NCBI RefSeq assembly: GCF_900091555.1 | Contig: NZ_FMCX01000005.1 | Coordinates: 473,456 to 537,455 of the forward strand | Length of the DNA stretch: 64,000 nt | Direction: 5' to 3' | Source of the DNA: Micromonospora mirobrigensis | GTDB lineage: Bacteria > Actinomycetota > Actinomycetes > Mycobacteriales > Micromonosporaceae | In this document: positions 9,190 to 17,957 of the stretch, one piece after another | Numbering within the stretch: position 1 is the stretch's first letter | Layout: every line of letters begins with the position of its first letter | Translations under genes and position numbers: made by a program | The notes under the pieces: generated by a model | Told to the model about the DNA's origin: nothing | Seen by the model: only the letters and a program-made list of their open reading frames with translations | Databases searched by the model: none

Positions 9190-10461
9190 GTGGATCCTGC
9201 CGACGCCCTCGCGGAGCTCCTGTCGCCGTCGGGACGGGTGAACCCGTACCCGGTCTACGAGCTGCTGCGCGCGCACGGACCGGTGACCTCCGCCGGGCCG
9301 GTCTTCTTCGTCGCCACCGGGTACGAGGAGGTCGACGCGATCCTGCGGGACCCCCGGTTCGGGGTGCTGGACGACGCCCTGCGCGACCAGTTCCTGCCCG
9401 GCTGGCGGGAGAGCCCGGCCGTGCTCTCCATCTCCCGCTCCATGCTGCGGACCAATCCGCCGGACCACAGCCGGATGCGCCGGTTGGCCGCCGGGGCGTT
9501 CACCCCGCGGCGGATCGCCGCGATGCGCGACGTGGTGGTCGCCCAGGCCGACGAGCTGATCGACGGGATGCTGGCGCGGGGCCGCGACGGCGACCCGGTC
9601 GACTTCATGGACGACTTCGCCTATCCGCTGCCGGTCGGGGTGATCTGCGCGCTGCTCGGCGTCCCCACGGCGGACCGGGGGCTGTTCCGCAGGTGGGCCG
9701 GCGAGCTGACCGGCGTCCTGGAGCCGGAGATCAGCCCGGCGGAGCTGGCCATGGCCGACCGCGGCGCCACCGAGCTGCGCGACTACTTCACCGAGCTGGT
9801 CGCGGCCCGCCGCCGTACGCCGACCGACGACCTGACCAGCGCGCTGGTGCAGGCGCACGAGACCGGCGGCGCCCGGCTCTCCGGCGACGAGCTGCTGGCC
9901 AACCTGGTCGTGCTGCTGGTGGCCGGCTTCGAGACCACCACCAACCTGCTCGGCAACGGCCTGGTGGTGCTCCTGCAGCACCCGCGGGAGGCCGCGGCGC
10001 TGCGCGAGCACCCGGAGTTCGCCCCGGGCTACGTCGACGAGCTGCTGCGCTACGACTCACCCGTCCAGCTGACCTCGCGACTGAGCACCGAGTCGAGCCG
10101 GCACGGCGGGGTCGACCTGCCGGCCGGCAGCTGGCTGATGCTCAGCCTCGGCGCGGCCAACCGTGATCCGCGTCGCTATCCCGAGCCCGAGCGGTTCGAC
10201 CCGTGGCGCCCCCAGATCCACCCGCTCTCCTTCGGCGCCGGCCCGCACTACTGCCTCGGCGCGGGACTGGCCCGGCTGGAGGCGCAGGTGGCCTTCCCGC
10301 AGCTGCTGCGCCGGCTGCCCGGCCTCGCCCTGGCCGGCGAACCGGAACGCCGGGTCCGGCTGACCCTGCGCGGGTACGCCACCCTGCCGGTCACCGTCGG
10401 CGATCCGGCGCCGGAGCCCGATCGTGGTACGCCGGCCGGGGCGGCCCGGGCGACTCCGTAG
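9190..10461 (+). CDS. Cytochrome P450
   Basis: Soluble bacterial class I P450 of 423 residues. Visible are the I-helix oxygen-activation motif LLVAGFETTTN, the K-helix ExxR in DELLRYDSPVQ, the RDPRRYPEPERFDPWR meander, and the haem loop FGAGPHYCLGAGLARLEAQ with the thiolate cysteine near residue 355. The GTG start has GGGGAGG six bases upstream. It is monocistronic and no ferredoxin or reductase gene is adjacent, so redox partners must come from elsewhere. Substrate cannot be read from sequence; the neighbours are housekeeping genes rather than a biosynthetic cluster. Confidence 0.93.
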   Translation: MDPADALAELLSPSGRVNPYPVYELLRAHGPVTSAGPVFFVATGYEEVDAILRDPRFGVLDDALRDQFLPGWRESPAVLSISRSMLRTNPPDHSRMRRLAAGAFTPRRIAAMRDVVVAQADELIDGMLARGRDGDPVDFMDDFAYPLPVGVICALLGVPTADRGLFRRWAGELTGVLEPEISPAELAMADRGATELRDYFTELVAARRRTPTDDLTSALVQAHETGGARLSGDELLANLVVLLVAGFETTTNLLGNGLVVLLQHPREAAALREHPEFAPGYVDELLRYDSPVQLTSRLSTESSRHGGVDLPAGSWLMLSLGAANRDPRRYPEPERFDPWRPQIHPLSFGAGPHYCLGAGLARLEAQVAFPQLLRRLPGLALAGEPERRVRLTLRGYATLPVTVGDPAPEPDRGTPAGAARATP

Positions 10462-10503
10462 ACTGGTACGGCACCGTCCGTCCCACCGAAGGAGTCTGCC
10501 CGC

Positions 10504-11064
10504 GTGACCGTCCAGCCCATCCGTCTGTTCGGCGACCCGGTGCTGCGCACGCCGGCCGACCCCGTGGTCGACTTCGACGTGGAGCTGCGCAAGCTCATCG
10601 CCGACCTCACCGACACGATGCGCGAGCAGAACGGCGCCGGCCTGGCCGCGCCGCAGCTCGGCGTGGGCCTGCGGGTGTTCACCTTCGACGTCGACGACGT
10701 GCTCGGTCACCTGGTCAACCCGGTCCTGGAGTTTCCGGACTCCGAGGAGCAGGACGGCCCGGAGGGCTGCCTGTCGATCCCCGGTCTCTACTTCGACACC
10801 AAGCGCCGGCAGAACGTCATCGCCAAGGGCTTCAACGGCTACGGTGACCCGCTCCAGATCGTCGGCACCGGCCTGATGGCCCGCTGCGTGCAGCACGAGA
10901 CCGACCACCTCGACGGGGTGCTCTTCCTCGACCGGCTGGACCCGGCCGGCCGCAAGGCCGCCATGAAGGCGATCCGCCAGGCGGAGTGGTACGACGAGGC
11001 CGCCCCGCCCACGGTCAAGCTCAACCCGCACGCCGCCGGCAGCCCGTTCGGGCTGGGGCGGTGA
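10504..11064 (+). CDS. def: Peptide deformylase
   Basis: Metalloenzyme that removes the formyl group from nascent proteins; 186 residues. All three signature motifs are present: GAGLAAPQLG, EGCLSIPG with its metal-binding cysteine, and QHETDHLDG with two metal histidines and the catalytic glutamate. The GTG start is preceded by GAAGGAGTCTGCCCGC. A TAGACT hexamer at 10459-10464, inside the end of the P450 gene, is a likely -10 element. It forms a def-fmt-rsmB operon: four bases to fmt, then an overlap of fmt with rsmB. Confidence 0.97.
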   Translation: MTVQPIRLFGDPVLRTPADPVVDFDVELRKLIADLTDTMREQNGAGLAAPQLGVGLRVFTFDVDDVLGHLVNPVLEFPDSEEQDGPEGCLSIPGLYFDTKRRQNVIAKGFNGYGDPLQIVGTGLMARCVQHETDHLDGVLFLDRLDPAGRKAAMKAIRQAEWYDEAAPPTVKLNPHAAGSPFGLGR

Positions 11065-11068
11065 CCCG

Positions 11069-11995
11069 GTGCGTCTGATCTTCGCCGGTACGCCGGCCGT
11101 CGCCCTGCCCGCCCTGGACGCCGTCGCCGCCTCCGGCCACGAGCTGCTGGCCGTGGTCACCCGCCCCGACGCGCCCGCCGGTCGCGGTCGCGGCCTGCAC
11201 CGCTCGCCCGTCGGCGCCTGGGCCGACGAACGCGGCATCGAGGTGCTCACCCCCGCCCGCCCCCGGGAGCCGGAGTTCCTGGACCGGCTGCGTGAACTGG
11301 CCCCGGACTGCGTCCCCGTGGTCGCCTACGGCGCCCTGGTCCCGCCGGTGGCGCTGGAGATCCCCCGGCACGGCTGGGTGAACCTGCACTTCTCGCTCCT
11401 GCCGGCCTGGCGCGGCGCCGCCCCCGTGCAGCACGCCGTGCTGCACGGCGACGAGCTGACCGGCGCCAGCGTCTTCCAGCTGGAGCAGGGCCTCGACACC
11501 GGTCCCGTCTACGGCACGCTGACCGACGAGATCCGCCCCACCGACACCTCCGGGGACCTGCTGGAGCGGCTGGCCCACTCCGGGGCCGGCCTGCTGGTGG
11601 CGGTGCTCGACGCGATCGACGCCGGCAGCGCCCGGGCCGAGCCGCAGCCCGCCGACGGGGTGTCGCTGGCCCCGAAGCTGACCGTCGAGGACGCCCGGGT
11701 GCGCTGGACGGAGCCGGCCTTCGCGGTGGACCGGCGGATCCGCGCCTGCACGCCGGCGCCCGGCGCGTGGACGACCTTCCGGGACGACCGGGTGAAGCTC
11801 GGGCCGGTGCGACCGGTGCCCGACGGACCCGAGTTGAAGGCCGGTGAGCTGCTGGTGGAGAAGTCCCGGGTGCTGGCCGGAACGGCCACCGGTCCGGTGC
11901 TGCTCGGCGAGGTGCGGGCGGCCGGCAAGAAGGCCATGTCGGCCGGCGACTGGGCGCGCGGCGTCCGGGTCAGCACCGGCGAGGTGTTCGCGTGA
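11069..11995 (+). CDS. fmt: Methionyl-tRNA formyltransferase
   Basis: Formylates initiator Met-tRNA with 10-formyl-THF; 308 residues. The N-terminal catalytic domain has FAGTPAVALPAL, HFSLLPAWRGAAPVQ (the Asn/His/SLLPxxRG signature) and QLEQGLDTGPVY. The C-terminal OB-like domain begins around residue 205. The GTG start lies four bases after the def stop, and the gene ends in a GTGA overlap with rsmB, so the three genes are translationally linked. Confidence 0.97.
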   Translation: MRLIFAGTPAVALPALDAVAASGHELLAVVTRPDAPAGRGRGLHRSPVGAWADERGIEVLTPARPREPEFLDRLRELAPDCVPVVAYGALVPPVALEIPRHGWVNLHFSLLPAWRGAAPVQHAVLHGDELTGASVFQLEQGLDTGPVYGTLTDEIRPTDTSGDLLERLAHSGAGLLVAVLDAIDAGSARAEPQPADGVSLAPKLTVEDARVRWTEPAFAVDRRIRACTPAPGAWTTFRDDRVKLGPVRPVPDGPELKAGELLVEKSRVLAGTATGPVLLGEVRAAGKKAMSAGDWARGVRVSTGEVFA

Positions 11996-13581
11996 CGGCG
12001 CCGTCCGAGCCCCGGGGCGAGCACTCCGCCGACCAGAGCCGATCGGCCGGTGGCCGGGGCGACGGTCCACGCGAGGGCGACCGGGGGCGGTCCTTCGACC
12101 GCGGCGACCGGTATCCGCGTGGCGAGCGCTCCGGCCCGCGTGGGGACCGCCCGTCCGGCGGGGACCGGCGTGGCGGCGGGCAGTTCGGCGGCGACCGGCG
12201 TGGCGCCGGCCGGCCGGTGCGGCCGGCGGTGGACCTGCCGAGGTACGTGGCCTACCAGGCGGTCGCGGCGGTGCACCGCGACGACGCGTACGCCAACCTG
12301 GTGCTCCCGGCGATGCTGCGCGAGGAGGGGCTGACCGGCCGGGACGCCGCGTTCGCCACCGAGCTGACCTACGGCACGCTGCGGCACACCGGCACCCTCG
12401 ACGCGATCGTGACCGACGCTGCCGGGCGCGACGTGCAGCGGATCGACCCGCCGGTACGCGACGCCCTGCGGATCGGGGCGTACCAGCTCCTGCACACCCG
12501 GGTGCCGGCGCACGCCGCGGTCTCCTCCACGGTGGACCTGGTGCGTCAGGTCGGACCGGGCGCCACCGGCTTCGCCAACGCCGTGCTGCGGGAGATCACC
12601 ACCCGGGACCACGACGCCTGGGTGGCCAAGCTCGCCCCGGACTCGGCGACCGACCCGATCGGGCACCTGGCGCTGGCGTACAGCCACCCGCAGTGGATCG
12701 TGCGGGCGTTCGCCGAGGCGCTCGGCGGGGACCTGGCCGAGACCGAGCGGCTGCTGATCGAGGACAACGAGCGGCCGCCGGTGCACCTGTGCGCCCGGCC
12801 GGGGCTGGCCGACCCGGTCGAGCTCGCCGACGAGGTGGGTGGCGCCCCGGGCGCCTTCTCCCCGTACGCGGTCTACCTCGGCGGCGGCGCCCCCGGCGAC
12901 CTGCGGGCGATCGTCGAGGGACGCGCGCACGTCCAGGACGAGGGCTCGCAGCTGGTGGCGAACGCCCTGGCCAACGCCCCGCTGGACGGGCCGGACGGCC
13001 GGTGGCTCGACCTGTGCGCCGGTCCCGGCGGCAAGGCCGGCCTGCTCGGCGCCCTGGCCGCGCAGCGCGACGCCCGGGTGACCGCGGTGGAGGTGGCCGA
13101 GCACCGGGCCCGACTGGTCGAACAGGCCACCAGGGGCCTGCCGGTGGCCGTGCTGGCCGCCGACGGCCGCGAGGTCGGGGCGCACCCGAAGCTGCCCGAG
13201 GAGCACTTCGACCGGGTGCTGGTCGACGCCCCCTGCACCGGGCTGGGCTCGCTGCGCCGCCGGCCGGAGTCCCGGTGGCGGCGGCAGCCGTCGGACCTGC
13301 CCCCGCTGACCCGCCTGCAACGCGAACTGCTCGGCGCGGCGCTGCGGGCGGTCCGCCCCGGTGGCGTGGTGGCGTACGTGACCTGCTCGCCGCACACGGT
13401 CGAGACGCACGTGACGGTGACCGAGGCGGCCCGCCGCTCCGGGGTGCCGGCCGACTTCGTCGACGCCCGTCCGCTGCTGCCGGCCGGCATGCCGGGACTC
13501 GGTGACGGGCCGTCCGTGCAGCTCTGGCCGCACCGGCACGGCACCGACGCGATGTTCCTCGCCGTCCTGCGCCGTACCTGA
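11992..13581 (+). CDS. rsmB: 16S rRNA (cytosine-967-C5)-methyltransferase with Arg/Gly-rich N-terminal tail
   Basis: SAM-dependent m5C methyltransferase, 529 residues. After a disordered tail (about 1-75) rich in RGDR/GGDRR-like repeats come a NusB-like RNA-binding domain (about 80-215; YVAYQAVAAVHRDDAYANLVLP) and the catalytic domain: LDLCAGPGGKAGLL binds SAM, DAPCTGLGSLRRRPESRW carries the motif IV cysteine, and TCSPH carries the nucleophilic motif VI cysteine. The start is the GTG of the GTGA overlap with fmt. The tail makes it longer than the usual 430-470 residues and may help RNA binding. A hairpin at 13592-13623 follows. Confidence 0.93.
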   Translation: MTAPSEPRGEHSADQSRSAGGRGDGPREGDRGRSFDRGDRYPRGERSGPRGDRPSGGDRRGGGQFGGDRRGAGRPVRPAVDLPRYVAYQAVAAVHRDDAYANLVLPAMLREEGLTGRDAAFATELTYGTLRHTGTLDAIVTDAAGRDVQRIDPPVRDALRIGAYQLLHTRVPAHAAVSSTVDLVRQVGPGATGFANAVLREITTRDHDAWVAKLAPDSATDPIGHLALAYSHPQWIVRAFAEALGGDLAETERLLIEDNERPPVHLCARPGLADPVELADEVGGAPGAFSPYAVYLGGGAPGDLRAIVEGRAHVQDEGSQLVANALANAPLDGPDGRWLDLCAGPGGKAGLLGALAAQRDARVTAVEVAEHRARLVEQATRGLPVAVLAADGREVGAHPKLPEEHFDRVLVDAPCTGLGSLRRRPESRWRRQPSDLPPLTRLQRELLGAALRAVRPGGVVAYVTCSPHTVETHVTVTEAARRSGVPADFVDARPLLPAGMPGLGDGPSVQLWPHRHGTDAMFLAVLRRT

Positions 13582-13591
13582 CCCGGGTGGC

Positions 13592-13623
13592 CCGGCCGCG
13601 GCGGCTCACCCTGCCGCGGCCGG
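13592..13623. terminator. Bidirectional GC-rich hairpin between rsmB and the septum lipoprotein
   Basis: An 11-bp perfect inverted repeat (CCGGCCGCGGC / GCCGCGGCCGG) with a 10-base loop lies in the 96-base gap between two convergent genes. No clear T-run follows on either strand, as is common for actinobacterial terminators. Its placement fits termination from both sides. Confidence 0.55.
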
Positions 13624-13677
13624 CCGCCCCAGGTCGCACGGCCGGGCGTCGTGCACCCGGCGGGGGTGGCCCGCGGG

Positions 13678-14574
13678 TCAGATGGCGGGCAGGCCCGCGG
13701 GGCCGACGCCGCGCATCGAGCGGGTCAGCTTCCGGTCGTCGCTCCACAGGAAGCAGCGGATGCCCCGGTCGCCCTCCTCCCACTCGCGCTGCGAGGGGGG
13801 ATAGAAGATCGACCCGGCCCGGTACGGCAGGTCGCTGTTGTTCGGCACGGCGGCGAAGGCGGCGATCAGGGCCATGCAGCGGCGGTGCACCTGCTGGGTG
13901 GCCCGGACGAACTGCGCCCAGCTCATGTCCCGTTCCAGGTAGACGCCGACGAACTCTGCGCGGTGCGGCTCGGTGCAGAGCACCGGCGCCATGTAGTTGA
14001 GGTTCTTCCCGATGAGCTTCGGGTCGAAGCAGCGGTGGGTCAGCGGGTTGTCGCCGATCATCGCCCCGCGCAGGCTGCCGGTGCGGTTGCGGGGCCGGGT
14101 GTTGTCAATGCTGTCGGTCTCGCTCAGGTCGCAGCGGAACCAGCGGGCGCCGGCCGCCCAGGCGGCCTGGGCGGGCAGCGCGATGTTCAGGGTCAGCCGG
14201 GCGGAGTGCCAGTCCCCGCCGAGCACCTCCCGGGCCCGCTGGTCGCACTCCGGCCGCGCGGTGCGCAGGGCGGGGGAGCCGGGTTCCGGCCGCCGCTCGG
14301 ACTGCGCCGCCGCGCCGGTGAAGGTGCCGACGTGGATGGCCTCGGCCAGGTGGCTGCGGGCGCAGTCGACCGTCTCGTACGTGGCGGCCTGCACCACCGA
14401 GGTGATCCGGGGCAGGCAGGCGTCGGTGGCGGGGACGAACAGCGCCGGCGGCCGGAGCGCCGGCCAGTCGTCGGTGAGGTCACCGTCGGCGTGGTGCGGG
14501 CGTACGCAGCCGCCGAGCATCGCCGTCGTCGCGCCGGCCAGCGCCAGCGCCAGCGCCAGCAGCCACCGTCGCAT
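13678..14574 (-). CDS. Septum formation family lipoprotein
   Basis: A 298-residue predicted lipoprotein. MRRWLLALALALAGATTAM is a signal sequence followed by lipobox LGGC, so the mature protein would start at Cys near residue 23 and be anchored outside the membrane. The rest resembles the actinobacterial septum-formation domain, with scattered conserved cysteines (ACLP, VDCARSHL, PECDQR, FRCDL, HRCFD, VLCTEPHRAEF, RRCMALI). HxAE-type segments following cysteines are typical of that family. The start at 14574 has GGAAAGGG just upstream; a longer frame would add 25 residues that do not look like a signal. It is divergent from rpe. Confidence 0.75.
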   Translation of the reverse strand: MRRWLLALALALAGATTAMLGGCVRPHHADGDLTDDWPALRPPALFVPATDACLPRITSVVQAATYETVDCARSHLAEAIHVGTFTGAAAQSERRPEPGSPALRTARPECDQRAREVLGGDWHSARLTLNIALPAQAAWAAGARWFRCDLSETDSIDNTRPRNRTGSLRGAMIGDNPLTHRCFDPKLIGKNLNYMAPVLCTEPHRAEFVGVYLERDMSWAQFVRATQQVHRRCMALIAAFAAVPNNSDLPYRAGSIFYPPSQREWEEGDRGIRCFLWSDDRKLTRSMRGVGPAGLPAI

Positions 14575-14833
14575 CGTCCGCCCTTTCCGGGAATGACGGC
14601 CGGAACGCCGCGGCCCGGGTGCCGTCGTGCGCCACCGGGCGTGCAGCATATGTCACCGTCCTGCATGGAGTGTCGCCGTCTTTCAGTCGGTCGGCCAGTC
14701 ACTGCTGACCTTTCGTCCGGGATTCGGCGAACGGGTCGGCCAATTCTGCACCAGTGGTGACGGCTGGATCACGGTACGTCCCGGGTGGTGCCGCGATGCT
14801 GCCCGGGGGTGACCGCGTTCGTACACTGGCCCG

Positions 14834-15514
14834 GTGACCGTACCGCCGCCGATCGTCGCGCCGAGCATCCTGGCCGCCGACTTCGCCCACCTCGCCGATG
14901 AGGTCCGTGCCGTCGAGAACGCCGCGGACTGGCTCCACGTCGACGTGATGGACAACCACTTCGTGCCCAACCTGACCATCGGGCTGCCCGTGGTGCAGAG
15001 CCTGCGGGCGGTGACCCAGCTGCCGTTCGACGTGCACCTGATGATCACCGACCCGCGGCGCTGGGCCCCCGGGTACGCCGACGCCGGGGCGTACAACGTC
15101 ACCTTCCACGCCGAGGCGTGCGACGACCCGGTGGCCCTGGCCAAGGACCTGCGCTCCGCCGGGGCGAAGGCCGGGCTGGCCATCGACCGGGACACCCCGA
15201 TCGAGCCGTACCTGGACCTGCTGCCCAGCTTCGACACCCTGCTGATCATGACGATCAAGGCCGGCTTCGGCGGGCAGCGGTTCATCCCGCACCTGCTGGA
15301 CAAGGTGCGGGCCGCGCGCCGGCACGCCTCCGCCGGCCACCTCGAGCTGCGCATCGAGGTCGACGGGGGGATCGCCGCGGACACCATCGAGCAGGCCGCC
15401 GCGGCCGGCGCGGACGCCTTCGTGGCGGGCACCGCGGTCTACGGTGCCGACGACCCGGCCGAGGCGGTACGCCGGCTGCGGGGCCTGGCGGAGCGCGCGG
15501 CCGCCGGGGCCTGA
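14834..15514 (+). CDS. rpe: Ribulose-phosphate 3-epimerase, leaderless transcript likely
   Basis: Pentose phosphate pathway enzyme interconverting ribulose-5-P and xylulose-5-P; 226 residues, a TIM barrel. Metal and catalytic residues lie in PSILAADFAHL, HVDVMDNHFVPN (His, Asp), DVHLMI (His) and EVDGGI (Asp); the phosphate loop is TIKAGFGGQRF. The GTG start has no ribosome site. A TACACT -10 hexamer at 14822-14827 ends exactly six bases before it, so transcription should begin at or next to the start codon, a common actinobacterial leaderless arrangement. The REC-GGDEF gene starts one base after its stop and is probably cotranscribed. Confidence 0.95.
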   Translation: MTVPPPIVAPSILAADFAHLADEVRAVENAADWLHVDVMDNHFVPNLTIGLPVVQSLRAVTQLPFDVHLMITDPRRWAPGYADAGAYNVTFHAEACDDPVALAKDLRSAGAKAGLAIDRDTPIEPYLDLLPSFDTLLIMTIKAGFGGQRFIPHLLDKVRAARRHASAGHLELRIEVDGGIAADTIEQAAAAGADAFVAGTAVYGADDPAEAVRRLRGLAERAAAGA

Positions 15515-15515
15515 G

Positions 15516-16472
15516 GTGGACGCGGCCGAGGACCGACCCGACGTCATCCTGGTCGTCGACGACGACGAGGACATCGCCCGCTTCGTCGAGTTCAACCTGC
15601 GGCTGCACGGTTTCGAGGTGATCCACGCCGGCGACGGCCAGGAGGCGCTCGAGGTGATCGAGCGGCAACGGCCGGACCTGGCCGTGGTGGACCTGATGAT
15701 GCCCCGCATCGACGGCCTGGAGCTGACCCGGCGGCTGCGCGCCGACCCGATGACCTCGGCCCTGCCGGTGATCATGTTGACCGCCAAGGGGATGACCGTG
15801 GACAAGGTCCACGGGCTCAGCGCCGGCGCGGACGACTACCTGGTCAAGCCCTTCGACACCGCCGAGCTGGTGGCCCGGGTCGCCTCCACGCTGCGGCGGA
15901 ACAAGGAGTTCCGGGAGGTCTCCCCGCTGACCGGCCTGCCGGGCAACAGCCGGATCCGCCGGGAGATCGCCGACCGGGTCCGCAACGGCGTCGACTACGC
16001 CGTCGGGTACGTCGACATCGACCGGTTCAAGAGCGTCAACGACCGGTACGGTTTCGTCCGCGGCGACGAGTTCATCTCGGCGCTGGCCCGCAGCCTGCAC
16101 CGGGCGGTGGTGTCGATCGGCATCCCGCCGGCCTTCCTCGGCCACGTCGGCGGCGACGACTTCGTCATCGTCTGCGCCCCCGACCAGGTCCGCCCGCTGA
16201 CCTCCCGGGCGGTGGTGGACTTCGAGAAGGCGGCCGACTCGCTCTACGACCCGCCGGACCGGGAACGCGGGTTCGTCGAGCTCAAGGACCGCCGGGGCAA
16301 CATCCGCCGGGCCGCGCTGGTCACCCTCTCCATCGGCGTCTCGCTCTCCGACGCGGGCAAGCGGTTCAGCGATCCGCTGGAGGCGATCGCCGTGGCCTCC
16401 GAGATGAAGTCGGTGGCCAAGAGCCAGCCGGGCTCCTACGTCGCGGTGGACCGGCGCCGCGGCGTCACCTGA
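15516..16472 (+). CDS. Response regulator with GGDEF-type output (GGDDF signature)
   Basis: A 318-residue cytoplasmic PleD-like protein. The receiver domain (about 8-125) has acidic DDDED, phospho-acceptor Asp59 in VVDLMMP, Thr89 and the LVKPF lysine. The GGDEF domain (about 133-310) begins SPLTGLPGN, with VDIDRFKSVNDRYGFVRGDEF and the active-site loop reading GGDDF. The conservative Glu-to-Asp change may keep or reduce diguanylate cyclase activity. No RxxD inhibitory site lies five residues before the loop. The start is GTG 15516, directly after the rpe stop; no histidine kinase is adjacent. It may produce or sense c-di-GMP, which in actinomycetes controls development. Confidence 0.85.
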   Translation: MDAAEDRPDVILVVDDDEDIARFVEFNLRLHGFEVIHAGDGQEALEVIERQRPDLAVVDLMMPRIDGLELTRRLRADPMTSALPVIMLTAKGMTVDKVHGLSAGADDYLVKPFDTAELVARVASTLRRNKEFREVSPLTGLPGNSRIRREIADRVRNGVDYAVGYVDIDRFKSVNDRYGFVRGDEFISALARSLHRAVVSIGIPPAFLGHVGGDDFVIVCAPDQVRPLTSRAVVDFEKAADSLYDPPDRERGFVELKDRRGNIRRAALVTLSIGVSLSDAGKRFSDPLEAIAVASEMKSVAKSQPGSYVAVDRRRGVT

Positions 16473-16562
16473 GCCGGAACCGGACATCTGTGAGCTAGCT
16501 CGCCTCGGTGGAGACGCGGGCCGCCGGGCGTGTAAGACTTCGGGGGTACCCACCACGCGCTG

Positions 16563-16720
16563 GCGGGGCTCGGTGAAATTCCGAACCGGCGGTGATCCAC
16601 GGTCCGACCGTGGTAAGCCCGCGACCCGGACGGCTTCGGCCGTGCGGTGGACCTGGTGAGAATCCGGGGCCGACGGTTGGCGACGGCACCTTCGTCGCCA
16701 GAAAGTCCGGATGGGAGACA
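16563..16720 (+). promoter_or_regulatory. FMN riboswitch (RFN element)
   Basis: The conserved RFN blocks are readable: GGGGCTCGGTGAAATTCCG at the 5' end, ACCGGCGGTGAT, GTAAGCCCGCGA, GGTGAGAATCCGGGGCCGAC, and the closing GTCCGGATGGGAGA. Together they form the six-stem junction that binds FMN and lowers rib expression when FMN is plentiful. It stands about 175 bases upstream of ribD. The intervening 16721-16894 is GC-rich and hairpin-prone and should hold the expression platform; I could not fix one structure. It should control the whole ribD-ribE-ribM-ribBA-ribH operon. Confidence 0.96.
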
Positions 16721-16894
16721 GCGCGCGGGACGGGGAGAGCCTGTGCGCCGGCTGCTGTCCAGCCGCCGTCCGGGCTCCCCGGGGCCGGCCACGCCGTCCC
16801 CGGATCTCCGCCGCCGCCTGCCCGCGGCCTCTTGGCCGTTGCCTCCCGTACCGCCCGCGCGCGGACCGGCGAGTGAGAGGGCAGGGCAGCGGCG

Positions 16895-17956
16895 ATGGCG
16901 AGGTTCTCCGTCGACGAGGCGATGCTGCGTGCCGTCGCGCTCGCCGGCCGGGGGCTCGGCACCGCGAGCCCCAACCCGGTGGTCGGCTGCGTACTGCTCG
17001 ATCCGGACGGCGAGGTCGTCGGCGAGGGGTTCCACGCGTACGCGGGCGGACCGCACGCCGAGATCGTCGCGCTCGCCCAGGCCGGTGAGCGGGCCCGGGG
17101 CGGCACCGCGGTGGTCACCCTGGAACCCTGCGACCACGTCGGACGTACCGGGCCGTGCAGCCTCGCGCTGATCCGCGCCGGGGTGGCCCGGGTGGTGATC
17201 GCCGTGCCCGACCCGAACCCGGTCGCCTCCGGCGGGGCGCACACCCTGCGCGACGCCGGCGTCCAGGTGGAGTTCGGGGTCCGCGCCGCCGAGGCCGAGG
17301 CCGGCAACGTCGCCTGGCTGACCTCCACCCGCCGCGGCCGGCCGTACGTGATCTGGAAGTACGCGGCCACCCTCGACGGCCGGTCCGCGGCGGTCGACGG
17401 CACCAGCATGTGGATCACCTCGGAGCCGGCCCGGATGGATGTGCACGCCCTGCGTGGCACCGTCGACGCGGTGCTCGCCGGGGTGGGCACCGTGCTCGCC
17501 GACGACCCCCGGCTCACCGCCCGCAACCTGCGCGACGGCACGCTGGCCATCCGGCAGCCGCTGCGCGTCGTGGTGGACAGCTCCGGTCGTACGCCCGCCG
17601 GGGCGCAGGTCCGCGACGCCGCCGCGCCCACCTGGATCGCCACCGCGGCGGAGGTCGGGGCCGGGCCGGACGGCCGGGTCGACCTGCCGGCGCTCCTGGC
17701 CGAGCTGCACCGCCGTGGCGTGCGCGCCGCGCTGCTGGAGGGCGGCCCCCGGCTGGCCGGCGCGTTCCTCGCCGCCGGCCTGGTCGACGAGGTCGTCGGC
17801 TACGTCGCCCCCCGGCTCCTCGGCGCCGGGCCGACCGCCCTGCTCGACGCGGGCGTCACCACCATCGCCGAGGCCATCGACCTGGAGATCACCGACGTCA
17901 CCCGGATCGGTCCCGACCTGCGGGTCACCGCCCGGCCCCGGAAGAGGGAGAGCTGA
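16895..17956 (+). CDS. ribD: Bifunctional riboflavin biosynthesis deaminase/reductase
   Basis: Steps two and three of riboflavin synthesis from GTP; 353 residues. The N-terminal deaminase (about 1-145) has the zinc site PHAEIVAL (HAE) and PCDHVGRTGPC. The C-terminal NADPH reductase (about 150-350) has WKYAATLDGRSAA, DAVLAGVGTVLADDPRLTAR and LLEGGPRLAGAFL. The ATG follows GAGAGGGCAGGGCAGCGG. First gene behind the FMN riboswitch; ribE begins two bases after its stop. Confidence 0.97.
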   Translation: MARFSVDEAMLRAVALAGRGLGTASPNPVVGCVLLDPDGEVVGEGFHAYAGGPHAEIVALAQAGERARGGTAVVTLEPCDHVGRTGPCSLALIRAGVARVVIAVPDPNPVASGGAHTLRDAGVQVEFGVRAAEAEAGNVAWLTSTRRGRPYVIWKYAATLDGRSAAVDGTSMWITSEPARMDVHALRGTVDAVLAGVGTVLADDPRLTARNLRDGTLAIRQPLRVVVDSSGRTPAGAQVRDAAAPTWIATAAEVGAGPDGRVDLPALLAELHRRGVRAALLEGGPRLAGAFLAAGLVDEVVGYVAPRLLGAGPTALLDAGVTTIAEAIDLEITDVTRIGPDLRVTARPRKRES

Positions 17957-17957
17957 C

